This document shows positions 42,529 through 51,282 of a stretch of 64,000 bases of DNA, in pieces; position 1 is the first letter of the stretch; each line of letters begins with the position of its first letter. The stretch is from Bdellovibrionales bacterium (GTDB lineage Bacteria; Bdellovibrionota; UBA1018), in assembly GCA_016786465.1 (NCBI GenBank), contig JAEUWC010000002.1, positions 1 to 64,000 on the forward strand, read 5' to 3'. A program made the translations under genes and the position numbers. A model generated the notes under the pieces. The model saw only the letters and a list, made by a program, of their open reading frames with translations, was not told where the DNA came from and did no database searches.

Positions 42529-42546
42529 GACCCTGTCATCAGGGTC
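42529..42546 (+). promoter_or_regulatory. Expression-platform hairpin after the SAH aptamer
   Basis: GACCCTG and CAGGGTC form a perfect 7-bp stem with a TCAT loop, 9 nt before the GTGAGGA ribosome site of ahcY. It may be the part of the switch that controls access to the ribosome site; there is no T-run, so translational control fits better than termination. Confidence 0.5.
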
Positions 42547-42567
42547 AGAAGAAGTGAGGAAAGCCAA

Positions 42568-43989
42568 ATGTCTGTTTCGTTAAAATCCACCCATAAAGAT
42601 CACGACTACGTCATCGCCGATATTGGATTGGCGGATTGGGGTCGCAAAGAAATCAAAATCGCTGAAACCGAAATGCCAGGATTGATGGCAATTCGTGAAG
42701 AATTCCAAAAAACGCAGCCACTGAAAGGCGCGCGAATCACGGGATCGCTTCACATGACGATTCAAACGGCAGTGCTGATCGAAACATTGGAAGCACTGGG
42801 CGCCCAAGTTCGTTGGGCTTCTTGCAATATTTTTTCAACGCAAGATCACGCGGCCGCCGCGATCGCCGCGCGCGGAATCCCAGTCTTCGCCAAGAAAGGC
42901 GAAACCCTGGCCGAATATTGGGAATACACCCACAGAATTTTCGAATGGGCTGACGGCGGATTCAGCAACATGATCCTAGACGACGGCGGCGATGCCACGA
43001 TTCTTCTGCACCTAGGAACCAAGGCCGAAAAAGATCTTTCAGTATTGTCAAAGCCGACGTCAGAAGAAGAAACGGTTTTGTTCGCAGCAATTAAGGCCAA
43101 ATTGAAGACCGATCCAACCTGGTATTCCACCCGAATTTCCAAAATCAAAGGCGTCACCGAAGAAACCACCACGGGTGTTCACCGTTTGATCAAGATGCAC
43201 GAACGCGGAGAACTGAAGTTCCCAGGAATCAACGTCAACGATTCAGTCACGAAATCGAAATTCGACAACTTGTATGGCTGCCGTGAATCCTTGGTCGACG
43301 GAATCAAACGCGCAACCGACGTCATGGTCGCAGGAAAAATCGCAGTCGTCTGTGGTTACGGCGATGTGGGTAAGGGGTCGGCGCAAGCGCTTCGTGCGCT
43401 TTCTGCCCAGGTCTGGGTCACTGAAATCGATCCGATCTGTGCTTTGCAAGCCGCAATGGAAGGCTACCGGGTTGTCACGATGGATTACGCTGCTGACAAA
43501 GCAGACATCTTCGTCACTGCAACTGGCAATTACCACGTCATTACGCATGACCACATGAAGAAGATGAAGAACCAAGCGATCGTTTGTAACATCGGGCACT
43601 TCGATAACGAAATCGATGTGGCGTCGCTTGAAAAGTACAAGTGGGAAGAAATCAAGCCCCAGGTCGACCACGTGATCTTTTCTGAAGACAAGCGCATCAT
43701 CCTTCTTGCGAAGGGCCGATTGGTGAACTTGGGCTGCGGAACAGGTCATCCTAGCTACGTGATGTCGTCTTCGTTTGCGAACCAGACGATTGCTCAGATC
43801 GAACTTTTCACGGAAACGAAAAAGTATCCGCTGGGCGTTTACGTTCTTCCAAAACATTTGGACGAAAAAGTCGCGCGTCTTCAGTTGAAAAAACTGAACG
43901 CGGAACTGACCGTTCTTCGCGACGATCAGGCGAACTATATCGGCGTACCCGTCCAGGGGCCGTACAAGTCCAATACCTATCGTTACTAG
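42568..43989 (+). CDS. ahcY: Adenosylhomocysteinase (S-adenosylhomocysteine hydrolase)
   Basis: The 473-residue protein has the family features: an N-terminal substrate domain with S-L-H-M-T-I-Q-T, the NAD site G-Y-G-D-V-G-K-G, and the C-terminal K-x-D-x-Y-R-Y type ending (K-S-N-T-Y-R-Y). It hydrolyses SAH to adenosine and homocysteine, recycling the product of methyltransferases. ATG 42568 follows GTGAGGA and the riboswitch; the longer frame to 42451 would translate the aptamer and is rejected. Its stop shares a CTAG palindrome with the convergent phosphoesterase stop. Confidence 0.97.
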   Translation: MSVSLKSTHKDHDYVIADIGLADWGRKEIKIAETEMPGLMAIREEFQKTQPLKGARITGSLHMTIQTAVLIETLEALGAQVRWASCNIFSTQDHAAAAIAARGIPVFAKKGETLAEYWEYTHRIFEWADGGFSNMILDDGGDATILLHLGTKAEKDLSVLSKPTSEEETVLFAAIKAKLKTDPTWYSTRISKIKGVTEETTTGVHRLIKMHERGELKFPGINVNDSVTKSKFDNLYGCRESLVDGIKRATDVMVAGKIAVVCGYGDVGKGSAQALRALSAQVWVTEIDPICALQAAMEGYRVVTMDYAADKADIFVTATGNYHVITHDHMKKMKNQAIVCNIGHFDNEIDVASLEKYKWEEIKPQVDHVIFSEDKRIILLAKGRLVNLGCGTGHPSYVMSSSFANQTIAQIELFTETKKYPLGVYVLPKHLDEKVARLQLKKLNAELTVLRDDQANYIGVPVQGPYKSNTYRY

Positions 43990-45110
43990 TGGGTGTGGGA
44001 CGCCTTTTTTATAGAAAAAGGCGTCCCGTCCTGACCCAAGTATTTGAAAGTATCGATCGTTCGAACCGTAGGGTCCGCCTTTTGGAAGCCGCGTACTTCT
44101 ACCTGTAATCCTGCGGGCTTTAACGTCACCCAAAGATAATGAAACGGTCTTGGCGATTCGCCTTGAACCAGATCGTGATGACGCGCTTCTTGGCCTTTTT
44201 GCAATTCGACCCTAGGGCCGCCGCCACCGCCGCTGATCACAAAAGACTTACCGTCAATCAAGAAGCGTTCGTAACTGTGAACATGGCCGTTGATCATGGC
44301 GGTGGCTTTTGCGGATTTTTTCATCCTTGAAACGAAGTCCTTCTGGATTCGTTCATCATCTGAAGTGACCGTGCTATTTGAATAAGGCGCATGATGGGCA
44401 AAAGTCAGTACGTAGCGAACCGCTTTGTCGCCGTCCCATTTCTTCAATTCGCTTTCGTACCAAGCCAATTGGTCCGTCCATTGTTTTTCAGTCAGATCTG
44501 CGTAATTAGAATCCAGAAAAATCATCCCAACATACCCGTACTTTTGTGAATACCAGTGGCGGGGTTTTAGCACCGGAAAGCGGGATTCCATGTTGCGATT
44601 CGCAAGCAAGTCCCAGCCCCAATAGTCGTGGTTCCCAAATACTGGAAGCACCGGAATCTTTTGGTCGCGAAGTGGCTTCATCCACGAATCGAAAAGTTCC
44701 CATTCGTCGCTGCTGGCTCCGAAATTCGTCAGGTCGCCTAATAGAACCAGGAATTCCGGCTTTTCGCGCGCAAGATTCCGGATCAAGGACTGACTTTCTT
44801 TTTCATTCACTTCGCGCCCAATCGCCGATTCGACATCCATCGTGCGCTGGGTGTCGCCCAAGATCGCAAAGGGGCGAAGGCCGGGTAGGTCGCCGGGCAA
44901 CGATTCATAGACCGGGATTTCAATCAGGTTTGAAGCCGTCTGCACGATCTGGTTTTTCGACTGATCGGCGACGGGACTTAGCGCTTGGCCAGCTGGCCCT
45001 AGCGGGCAGTTTTGGGTGTGGCCTGTCTGCGGGCCCAATAACCCAAGCAGGGACAAAACAAAGTGAATGGTGCGCTTTTGGATCACAGATCTAGCGTAGC
45101 GACCCTGCAA
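43986..45110 (-). CDS. Secreted calcineurin-like metallophosphoesterase
   Basis: The metal-binding blocks are G-D-T-Q (in place of the usual D-x-H), G-D-L-T-N-F-G, G-N-H-D, F-A-H-H-A-P and G-H-V-H-S-Y-E, the order found in purple-acid-phosphatase-like enzymes. The N-terminus is a signal peptide ending near T-G-H-T-Q-N, so the enzyme should be periplasmic or exported. The expected activity is phosphomonoester or diester hydrolysis. The last codons ([11 protein letters not shown]) coincide with a 13-bp inverted repeat. Confidence 0.9.
   Translation of the reverse strand: MQGRYARSVIQKRTIHFVLSLLGLLGPQTGHTQNCPLGPAGQALSPVADQSKNQIVQTASNLIEIPVYESLPGDLPGLRPFAILGDTQRTMDVESAIGREVNEKESQSLIRNLAREKPEFLVLLGDLTNFGASSDEWELFDSWMKPLRDQKIPVLPVFGNHDYWGWDLLANRNMESRFPVLKPRHWYSQKYGYVGMIFLDSNYADLTEKQWTDQLAWYESELKKWDGDKAVRYVLTFAHHAPYSNSTVTSDDERIQKDFVSRMKKSAKATAMINGHVHSYERFLIDGKSFVISGGGGGPRVELQKGQEARHHDLVQGESPRPFHYLWVTLKPAGLQVEVRGFQKADPTVRTIDTFKYLGQDGTPFSIKKASHTH
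43997..44027. repeat. 13-bp perfect inverted repeat at a convergent gene end
   Basis: GGGACGCCTTTTT (43997-44009) pairs with AAAAAGGCGTCCC (44015-44027) across TATAG. It lies just past the ahcY stop and within the phosphoesterase C-terminal codons. The A/T bases are at the loop side, not after the stem, so it is not a canonical terminator in either direction. Confidence 0.7.
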
Positions 45111-45202
45111 GGAAATATCCAGTCAGCGCCAAGGGTTTGACGGCTTAAAATCAAAGCGGAATTCGACTTGGGATTGCGCTGCATTCTGCCGAAAAGTTCT
45201 TC

Positions 45203-46495
45203 ATGAAAATCATGGTCCTACTGATTTATACCTGGTCATCCCTTCAACCCGGTTTTGCACAGGTCAAGCAGATGCCTGCTGAACAGCAAAAGAAGGTTGC
45301 CGAAGACTGCCAAAAGAAAATGACCGAAATAGCGGCATTGGTGGATCAGCAGCGAATGTCCGAAGATTCGCGCTTGATGAAGGGGATCCAAGAACTGAAC
45401 GAAAAAACAGGATTTGCAGATCACAAAAAAGGCCTTTATCTGGCGGGTGGCAGCTACATGGCAGGTGCTTTGGCGGCGCACCTGGTTGAAAAGCGCGCGA
45501 AAGCGCGGATGGAAATGGCGATGCTGAATTTTTTCACGCAAAACCTAAGCGAAAGCGCCGCCAAAGGGGCCGTTACTTCACCTGGCTTTCAAGCGTTTAA
45601 GAAAAACTTTGCGGAACTGGTCAAATCGGTTGGCGAAGGTTCGTATCGAAAGATGATCATGAAGCAAATTCCGGGGACTGCGGAAAGTTACAAAAAGTAT
45701 TTTGCTGCCGACGACGTGTTTCAGAGAGATATTCGTATTTTCATTCGAGAAGACGGAACACTGAAAGATATGGGTACATCCTCGCGTTCGCGCTATTTCG
45801 AGCTGCTGGCTGAAAAGTCGGAGATCAATGCGTTACGACCCAAGAACCCCCATTGGGTGAATGACAATGTCGACAACTTGGTCAAAGCTTCCTTGGGTGA
45901 AACTGCGGCCAAAGCTAGTTCAGCGGAAGTTTTGGCTGGTGAAAAAGCCGTAGTCGAACTTTTGCGAAGGCATTCGTTGACCAAAAACTGGACGGGATTA
46001 CTTCGGTGGGCCAAGGGCGCTTTAGGTGTGGGTGGTTTGGTTCAGCTAGCTCTTGCAGCCGCTTCTGAATTTGTGACCTCGGCACGTCAAGCGCCGGACC
46101 AGGCTTATGCGGAAGCCATCGTCGAAGACCCCAGTCTTCTCTTGATGCCGACGGTGATGGAAGAAAATGGAATGCTGACTGACACTGAAAAAGGTCAGTC
46201 GATGCTTTTGGCTTGTCTAGCGCTTCAGCGCTACCCAGACCGTTTCGAAACGGCCAAGAAGAAACTGATTGCATCGATGGAAAAAGATTTTCAGCGAGGC
46301 GTGAACGAAACTTTGTACGGACCCTTGAAAAAGTCGATGAACGCCCTAAGTCAGGTGAACGCAGACGTTCAAGACGAAAGCAAAAAAGCATCCGACGTCA
46401 AGTTCAAGACCACAGTGCCATCGGACGCGACCCGATACGAAGTTCCGGTCAAGCCGGTTCAAAACCCTGCTTGGGCCTTGCCTGGATCGACCTGA
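45203..46495 (+). CDS. Secreted helical protein, unknown function
   Basis: A signal peptide (M-V-L-L-I-Y-T-W ... G-F-A-Q) is followed by a largely alpha-helical, charged protein of about 410 residues. An Ala/Gly-rich segment (Y-L-A-G-G-S-Y-M-A-G-A-L-A-A-H) and a second hydrophobic stretch (G-A-L-G-V-G-G-L-V-Q-L-A-L) might associate with membrane. No family is recognised. It precedes the membrane protein gene at 46508 by 12 bp. Confidence 0.65.
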   Translation: MKIMVLLIYTWSSLQPGFAQVKQMPAEQQKKVAEDCQKKMTEIAALVDQQRMSEDSRLMKGIQELNEKTGFADHKKGLYLAGGSYMAGALAAHLVEKRAKARMEMAMLNFFTQNLSESAAKGAVTSPGFQAFKKNFAELVKSVGEGSYRKMIMKQIPGTAESYKKYFAADDVFQRDIRIFIREDGTLKDMGTSSRSRYFELLAEKSEINALRPKNPHWVNDNVDNLVKASLGETAAKASSAEVLAGEKAVVELLRRHSLTKNWTGLLRWAKGALGVGGLVQLALAAASEFVTSARQAPDQAYAEAIVEDPSLLLMPTVMEENGMLTDTEKGQSMLLACLALQRYPDRFETAKKKLIASMEKDFQRGVNETLYGPLKKSMNALSQVNADVQDESKKASDVKFKTTVPSDATRYEVPVKPVQNPAWALPGST

Positions 46496-46507
46496 CCTGG
46501 GTCGTTC

Positions 46508-47908
46508 ATGTCCACTGCGAAACTTCAAGTTTCAGAACCAGTTTTCGCTCGGGGCATGATTTTCTTTGCAGCCATTGCTTTTGCGATCTTCTTGGCCGCT
46601 TCGATTCCCGGAAATCTGGGGATCGATGGTTCAATTTTTCTATGCGCCGGACGAAGCGGCGTGTTCGGCGACTGGCATCCACCGATGAACGCCGCACTGA
46701 TGGGATTCGGGGACCGAATTGTTGAAGGCCCCCTGATTCCGTACCTACTTGCGGCTTTGGCGTACTTTACTGCGATCGTGCTATTGATCCGACGTTGGAT
46801 TTCTAAGCCCTGGGTCCAATGGGCAGCAGTCTTTGTACTTCTTTTGAATCCAGTCTTCACCGCTTTCTTCATCAACATCGTCAAAGACCAATTCTATTTC
46901 GCAGCCTTGCTTTTGGCGTGGGCGGCATTTTCATGGAAACGTTGGACATGGGGTTACGCGGCTTTGATTCTTGCGACGCTTTTTCGTCACAACGGTCCTT
47001 TAATTGCGCTGGGTTTTCTGACTTTCTTTCCGGTTCCGCGATTTGAAAAAAAGATTCGCACCCGTGTGTTTGCTACAGCCGCAGCTTGGCTGGGATTGTT
47101 GGCCGTATCCTGGGGGTTTGAGCGGGCAGTCGTCAACCGCCATGAATTCATAGAACAGTACATCTATATTCAAGATGTGATCGGGGTTTCCTTGGATTTG
47201 AATGAACCCCTTTACTTGAAGGCGCGGCCCGACATTTCAGAAAAGATCACACTTGAAGAAATTCGCCCGTTTTATACCTACGACAATAGCGATGTGCTTT
47301 TTTACGATCCAGCCTTTACTTCAAAGGTCAGTCTACTTTCGCACCATGCAGGTGAAGTCGCAGCCTGGCGCACCGCCTGGATGTACACGATTCTTCATCA
47401 CCCGATATCGTACTTGAAGCTTCGTGCCGTTCGTTTTTCCTATTTAATGGGATTTCACACGCAGTATTCCAGCTTTCACGGAATCGGAATGGGTTCTCGC
47501 TACTTTTGCGATTTAGCGAAAGATCCCCAACAGGGACGCGAAGTCTGGCCTGGGCAGGCTTTACGTATTGAAGGTTTGTATCGCGCAGTGGCTGGGTTTC
47601 ATGACCGAAACACCCACAAGTTCTTCTTCACACCTGCAGTACTTCTTCTTGCGCTTTTCTTAGCGGGGTTAGTTGGGTTTTTCCATCGTCAGCAAATCCG
47701 TCAAGTCTTTGTAAGTCCATTTTCATTCTTGATTTCGACAGTTTTAATCGAAGGTGTGGGGCTTTTCTTTTTCTGCACAGCTTCGTATCGCCGATACTTT
47801 TCGTGGGGAATTTTCGCGGCGTACTTTGCAGTTTTACTTGTCGTGGATCGGGTTCGTTTTCAAAAGGCTGACCAGTTGATCGCTCCAAAAAGGAAGACGA
47901 ATTCCTAG
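46508..47908 (+). CDS. Polytopic membrane protein, GT-C glycosyltransferase-like
   Basis: The 466-residue protein has about ten hydrophobic segments and an early acidic loop between TM1 and TM2 (L-G-I-D-G-S and F-G-D-W-H-P-P), the typical position of the catalytic acid in GT-C glycosyltransferases. It probably uses a polyprenyl-phosphate sugar on the periplasmic side; donor and acceptor are unknown. The 3' end overlaps the convergent SDR gene by 75 bp, an unusually long overlap in which both reading frames look genuine. Confidence 0.7.
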   Translation: MSTAKLQVSEPVFARGMIFFAAIAFAIFLAASIPGNLGIDGSIFLCAGRSGVFGDWHPPMNAALMGFGDRIVEGPLIPYLLAALAYFTAIVLLIRRWISKPWVQWAAVFVLLLNPVFTAFFINIVKDQFYFAALLLAWAAFSWKRWTWGYAALILATLFRHNGPLIALGFLTFFPVPRFEKKIRTRVFATAAAWLGLLAVSWGFERAVVNRHEFIEQYIYIQDVIGVSLDLNEPLYLKARPDISEKITLEEIRPFYTYDNSDVLFYDPAFTSKVSLLSHHAGEVAAWRTAWMYTILHHPISYLKLRAVRFSYLMGFHTQYSSFHGIGMGSRYFCDLAKDPQQGREVWPGQALRIEGLYRAVAGFHDRNTHKFFFTPAVLLLALFLAGLVGFFHRQQIRQVFVSPFSFLISTVLIEGVGLFFFCTASYRRYFSWGIFAAYFAVLLVVDRVRFQKADQLIAPKRKTNS

Positions 47909-48616
47909 GCGTTCGAAAAACCGAAGAAATCCGATTCCGGCGCTGTACGGAAAGTTGATCCAAACGGTTTTGAAAAACGTTTTCTTTTCTAATCGCTGAA
48001 GAAGTTCCAAAAAAGATAAGGTTTCGGTGGTGGCGTAAATTGGGTTAGATTGGACGGGTTCTGACAAACCCAGATCTTCAATTCGGGTCAGAAGGAAGTC
48101 CAAGTGAACCAGGTCAATTTTTGCGCGCCCCTGGTCAATCAAGGGCAGGATCGGAATTCGAAGCGACATCAGCTTTTTAACGCGCCCATAGGCGCTTCCG
48201 TCTTTCCCCCCAAAGATCAAGCCAGGACGGATCACTTGTGCACTCGCTTGGGCCGCGATTTTTTCAGTCATTAGCTTGCAGCGCCCGTAGATCGACTCGC
48301 AGCCTTCGAATGCAGATACCGACGAAATAAACAGAATTCTGGAAACCCCAGCTGCTTTTGCTGCCTGAAAAATCCGTTTACTTCCGTCGCAATTGATTCG
48401 AAGCAAATCTGGCAATTTTCGTGGACGAAAATCGTGGGCCGCATGAACCAAAATGTCCGCGCCCTGAAAGTGCAGAGACGAAAGCTTAGCGTCGGTCAAT
48501 GCAACCTGGTGCCGAGTCAGGCGCTTGACCCGGTGGCCACGATTTTCCAAGTGATCACTTAGGGCGGAACCCAGGTAGCCTGAACTTCCTGTGATAGCCC
48601 ACGTCTTTTTATTCAT
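47834..48616 (-). CDS. NAD-dependent epimerase/dehydratase (extended SDR)
   Basis: The nucleotide-binding motif G-S-S-G-Y-L-G-S-A near the start and the Y-G-R-C-K catalytic Tyr/Lys pair mark an SDR acting on nucleotide sugars or similar substrates; S-S-V-S-A-F supplies the serine. ATG 48616 is chosen since upstream codons lie inside the GMC gene. It overlaps the GMC gene by 8 bp, so the two oxidoreductases are probably coupled. At 260 residues it is shorter than typical sugar epimerases; a reductase role is possible. Confidence 0.85.
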   Translation of the reverse strand: MNKKTWAITGSSGYLGSALSDHLENRGHRVKRLTRHQVALTDAKLSSLHFQGADILVHAAHDFRPRKLPDLLRINCDGSKRIFQAAKAAGVSRILFISSVSAFEGCESIYGRCKLMTEKIAAQASAQVIRPGLIFGGKDGSAYGRVKKLMSLRIPILPLIDQGRAKIDLVHLDFLLTRIEDLGLSEPVQSNPIYATTETLSFLELLQRLEKKTFFKTVWINFPYSAGIGFLRFFERLGIRLPFWSDQLVSLLKTNPIHDK

Positions 48617-50138
48617 GGGGCAACCGGTTGGGCGCAACCGCCTGGGTTGCAATGCGATGAGAATTGGCCATCACGGTAAGCGTCAGTGTTGCAGTGGGTA
48701 AATCCGGAAGTACGGAAGAATCCACGATGTGGGTCTTTTTCCACCCAGAAATTCGACCCAAGCGATCGGTTTGGTTGCTTTGGGGTTTTTCGGCCATGGG
48801 AAACTGGCCGCCCGTGTGATGGTCAGCGCCTGGAAGCGCAGCTTTCAATGCCGGAAGGATCGGAGTCATCCCAAGCCGGAACTGGTTTTTAAAGATTTCC
48901 TGGGACACCTGCCGAATCTTTTTGACGACGTTTCGGCGCTTGGGCGCAAGAAACTGAAGTTCGACTTTTCCGGCCGAATCGGCGGGTGCGGCCAAAATCT
49001 GAATTGGATCACAGGAATGGGGGTGCAAGTAACCCTGGATCACTGCTGCACGCTTCAGCAAAAAAGGAACCCTGTGCAGGCGATCTTTCAAGAACGAATT
49101 GTACGTATAAATTTGAAGGTGAACGGGGCGATCTGAAATTTCAGGGCGATCCAATTCCAAAAAAAGTTGGGACAAGGTGTGAAGCCGATCCAACGACTTC
49201 GCTTGGACTGCTTGGTGGATCAGAACGGGAAGTAGAAAGTAGGGATGGTACTTTAAACTTAGGGTTCTGCTGGCGTCTGGCCGCGATTGCAAGACGATGC
49301 GTGTGGTCTCGATTGGACCCGCTGCCAGAAAAACACGTTCGGCGGAAAAGGTCCTTTCTCCTTCTAGCAACGATCGCGCAACGACCTGTACATCGGGATC
49401 TGAACCTGGGCCTTCATCCACGCGAATCACTTGCCAGCCAGACAGGTACTGAAACGACGGGTTCGCGCGAAGTTTTTCTAGGGTTTTTGTCGAATGGTAA
49501 ATGGCGTCTTTTTCACAGCCTTCTAGACAGTGACCGTCCATCCCACAGTTTTTGGCTGAAACGGCCAAGCGCGACCTTCCGAATCGGAACCCTTTTTTCG
49601 CCAGCCCATCGCGGCGCATTTTCCAGTGGCCTTCAAGTAAGCGCGCTTGATCGCTGGGGTCCAAGGCAGTTTTAGGTTCAGCGTAAAAGGGAAAAATTGA
49701 TTCAAGGTCATCGCGAATTCCGGCAACGCCCAATTCTTCGGACGCGACTGCAAGGTGGGGGCTTAGGTCCTGTAAATCGATGGGCCAACTTTCTAAATCC
49801 TTTGCGGTGACCGGAAGCGAAGCGGCACCCCAGACATTGCTTAAGCCCCCCCTGGCCTGGGATGAAACCAGGCCTGTTCCCAGCTGTTGTCCGACCGGAG
49901 CGTAAGCAAATTCAGAACCAAACCAGGTTTTTCGCGGAACGGCAAAGGACAGTCCTGACTTCGGCAATGCCCTGTTCTGCAGTCCAAGCTTTTTGGCGTC
50001 CTTTTCGGGCGTTTTTCCGCAATCCAACATCAATACGCGATGACCCAAGCGGATCAGTCCCAATGCCGCGATGACACCTGAAGGACCAGATCCGATGACC
50101 AAAAACGGGTGTGAAGCTTCGGCGTTAGGATGGGACAT
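48609..50138 (-). CDS. GMC-type FAD-dependent oxidoreductase
   Basis: An N-terminal FAD-binding motif (V-I-G-S-G-P-S-G-V) follows the start at ATG 50138, and the C-terminus has the GMC-like V-D-S-S-V-L-P-D ... T-L-T-V-M-A-N-S-H segment. The middle includes a cysteine-containing G-x-C-L-E-G-C-E-K-D segment seen in some GMC/sugar dehydrogenase members that could bind a metal or disulfide. It should oxidise an alcohol, plausibly on a sugar or polyol in this glycan region. It is divergent from the GT2 gene at 50186 with a 47-bp gap. Confidence 0.85.
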   Translation of the reverse strand: MSHPNAEASHPFLVIGSGPSGVIAALGLIRLGHRVLMLDCGKTPEKDAKKLGLQNRALPKSGLSFAVPRKTWFGSEFAYAPVGQQLGTGLVSSQARGGLSNVWGAASLPVTAKDLESWPIDLQDLSPHLAVASEELGVAGIRDDLESIFPFYAEPKTALDPSDQARLLEGHWKMRRDGLAKKGFRFGRSRLAVSAKNCGMDGHCLEGCEKDAIYHSTKTLEKLRANPSFQYLSGWQVIRVDEGPGSDPDVQVVARSLLEGERTFSAERVFLAAGPIETTRIVLQSRPDASRTLSLKYHPYFLLPVLIHQAVQAKSLDRLHTLSQLFLELDRPEISDRPVHLQIYTYNSFLKDRLHRVPFLLKRAAVIQGYLHPHSCDPIQILAAPADSAGKVELQFLAPKRRNVVKKIRQVSQEIFKNQFRLGMTPILPALKAALPGADHHTGGQFPMAEKPQSNQTDRLGRISGWKKTHIVDSSVLPDLPTATLTLTVMANSHRIATQAVAPNRLPHE

Positions 50139-50185
50139 TTCTTGGGTTGATCTTAGCCAAGCCCTAGCTGAAACTAAATACCCGA

Positions 50186-50899
50186 ATGCCATACCTTCCC
50201 GGCGTCAGCATCGTCATTCCTTGCCTAAACGAACAAAGAACCATTCAAAAAACGGTGAAGCTTTGCGTCCAAGTTTTGGAAAGTTTAGGCGTAGCCGGGG
50301 AATTGATCGTTGCTGACAATGACAGCCGTGATTCGAGTTCCGAGTTGGCCAAAGGCGCAGGTGCTCAAGTCGTCGAAGTCGACATTCGAGGATATGGCGC
50401 GGCGTTGCGCAGTGGAATTCGCGCCGCCCGCTTTGAAAAGGTCGTGTTTTTGGATGGTGATCTTTCTTACCCGATTTCGGAAATCCCAATGCTTCTTCAA
50501 CCTTTAATTTCGGGACAGGCGGACCTGGTGCTGGGTTCGCGATTGAAGGGAAGCATACAGCCCGGAGCGATGCCATTTCTAAACCGATATTTAGGAACGC
50601 CCATCCTTTCCTTCTTGATCCGACTTCTTTTCCGAATTCCCGTTTCCGATTCCAATAGCGGGATGCGTGCCATTTCCCGCGACGCGTTTGAAACCCTTCA
50701 ACTGAAGTGCCAGGGGATGGAATTTGCGTCTGAAATGCTCGTTCGCGCTGCTCAGCAAAAAATCAGGTACACGGAAGTACCCATTTCATTTTTTCGGGAC
50801 CAACGAAACGGATCATCTCATTTGAATCGGTGGGCCGACGGATTTCGCCATCTTCTTTTTATTCTTCGAGCATTTTTTAGACAGGAAGCATTTCGGTGA
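50186..50899 (+). CDS. Family 2 glycosyltransferase (DPM1-like)
   Basis: The GT-A core is complete: V-S-I-V-I-P-C-L-N-E, A-D-N-D-S-R-D, and the metal-binding D-G-D-L-S-Y. Like dolichol-phosphate mannose synthase, it lacks C-terminal membrane helices beyond a hydrophobic stretch near residue 135, so it probably makes polyprenyl-phosphate sugars that feed GT-C enzymes such as those at 46508 and 53619. The stop overlaps the SxtJ-like gene (GTGA). Confidence 0.9.
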   Translation: MPYLPGVSIVIPCLNEQRTIQKTVKLCVQVLESLGVAGELIVADNDSRDSSSELAKGAGAQVVEVDIRGYGAALRSGIRAARFEKVVFLDGDLSYPISEIPMLLQPLISGQADLVLGSRLKGSIQPGAMPFLNRYLGTPILSFLIRLLFRIPVSDSNSGMRAISRDAFETLQLKCQGMEFASEMLVRAAQQKIRYTEVPISFFRDQRNGSSHLNRWADGFRHLLFILRAFFRQEAFR

Positions 50900-51282
50900 A
50901 AACCGATCCGAGAACGAAAGTACGACAGCAGTTTGCGACCTTGATCGTCGTGGTGTTGCTGGTGGTCTTTTTTCAGCAGGGGATTAAGCAGGGTCACTGG
51001 AAGCCTTGGATTACATTGATCGCAACCGTGATCGGGACCTTGGGTTTATTCAAAGACCAGGTCTTCGAATATCCCTTGCGTGCCTGGATGAAGATTGGAC
51101 AGGGCCTGGGCAAAGTGGTCGAACCGATCGTCCTGTCGCTGATCTACTTTCTGATCCTGACTCCGACAGCATTTCTTTTGGGAAGGGCCGGACGCTTTCG
51201 AAAAACATTTTCGGTGGGTCAGACTTCATCTTGGGCGAAGCCCGAATCGGATCGGCCTTGTGACTTTGGGAAACAGTTTTGA
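50896..51282 (+). CDS. SxtJ-like small membrane protein
   Basis: The 128-residue protein starts at GTG 50896 overlapping the GT2 stop. It has two or three hydrophobic segments; gene order (directly before a NodU-type carbamoyltransferase and a DUF5989 gene) identifies it as SxtJ-like. Its stop overlaps the carbamoyltransferase start (TGATG). It probably assists the transferase at the membrane; the biochemical role is not established. Confidence 0.8.
   Translation: MKTDPRTKVRQQFATLIVVVLLVVFFQQGIKQGHWKPWITLIATVIGTLGLFKDQVFEYPLRAWMKIGQGLGKVVEPIVLSLIYFLILTPTAFLLGRAGRFRKTFSVGQTSSWAKPESDRPCDFGKQF

Noticed and set aside
42451-42567. N-terminal extension of adenosylhomocysteinase
   Set aside because: These codons coincide with the SAH riboswitch, and the family's usual start and a good ribosome site are at 42568.
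43997-44027. Rho-independent terminator after ahcY
   Set aside because: The T and A runs are at the loop end of the stem; no T-run follows the right arm in either direction.
43243-44133. A long minus-strand reading frame opposite ahcY
   Set aside because: It mirrors the strongly conserved adenosylhomocysteinase frame and its own translation shows no family features.
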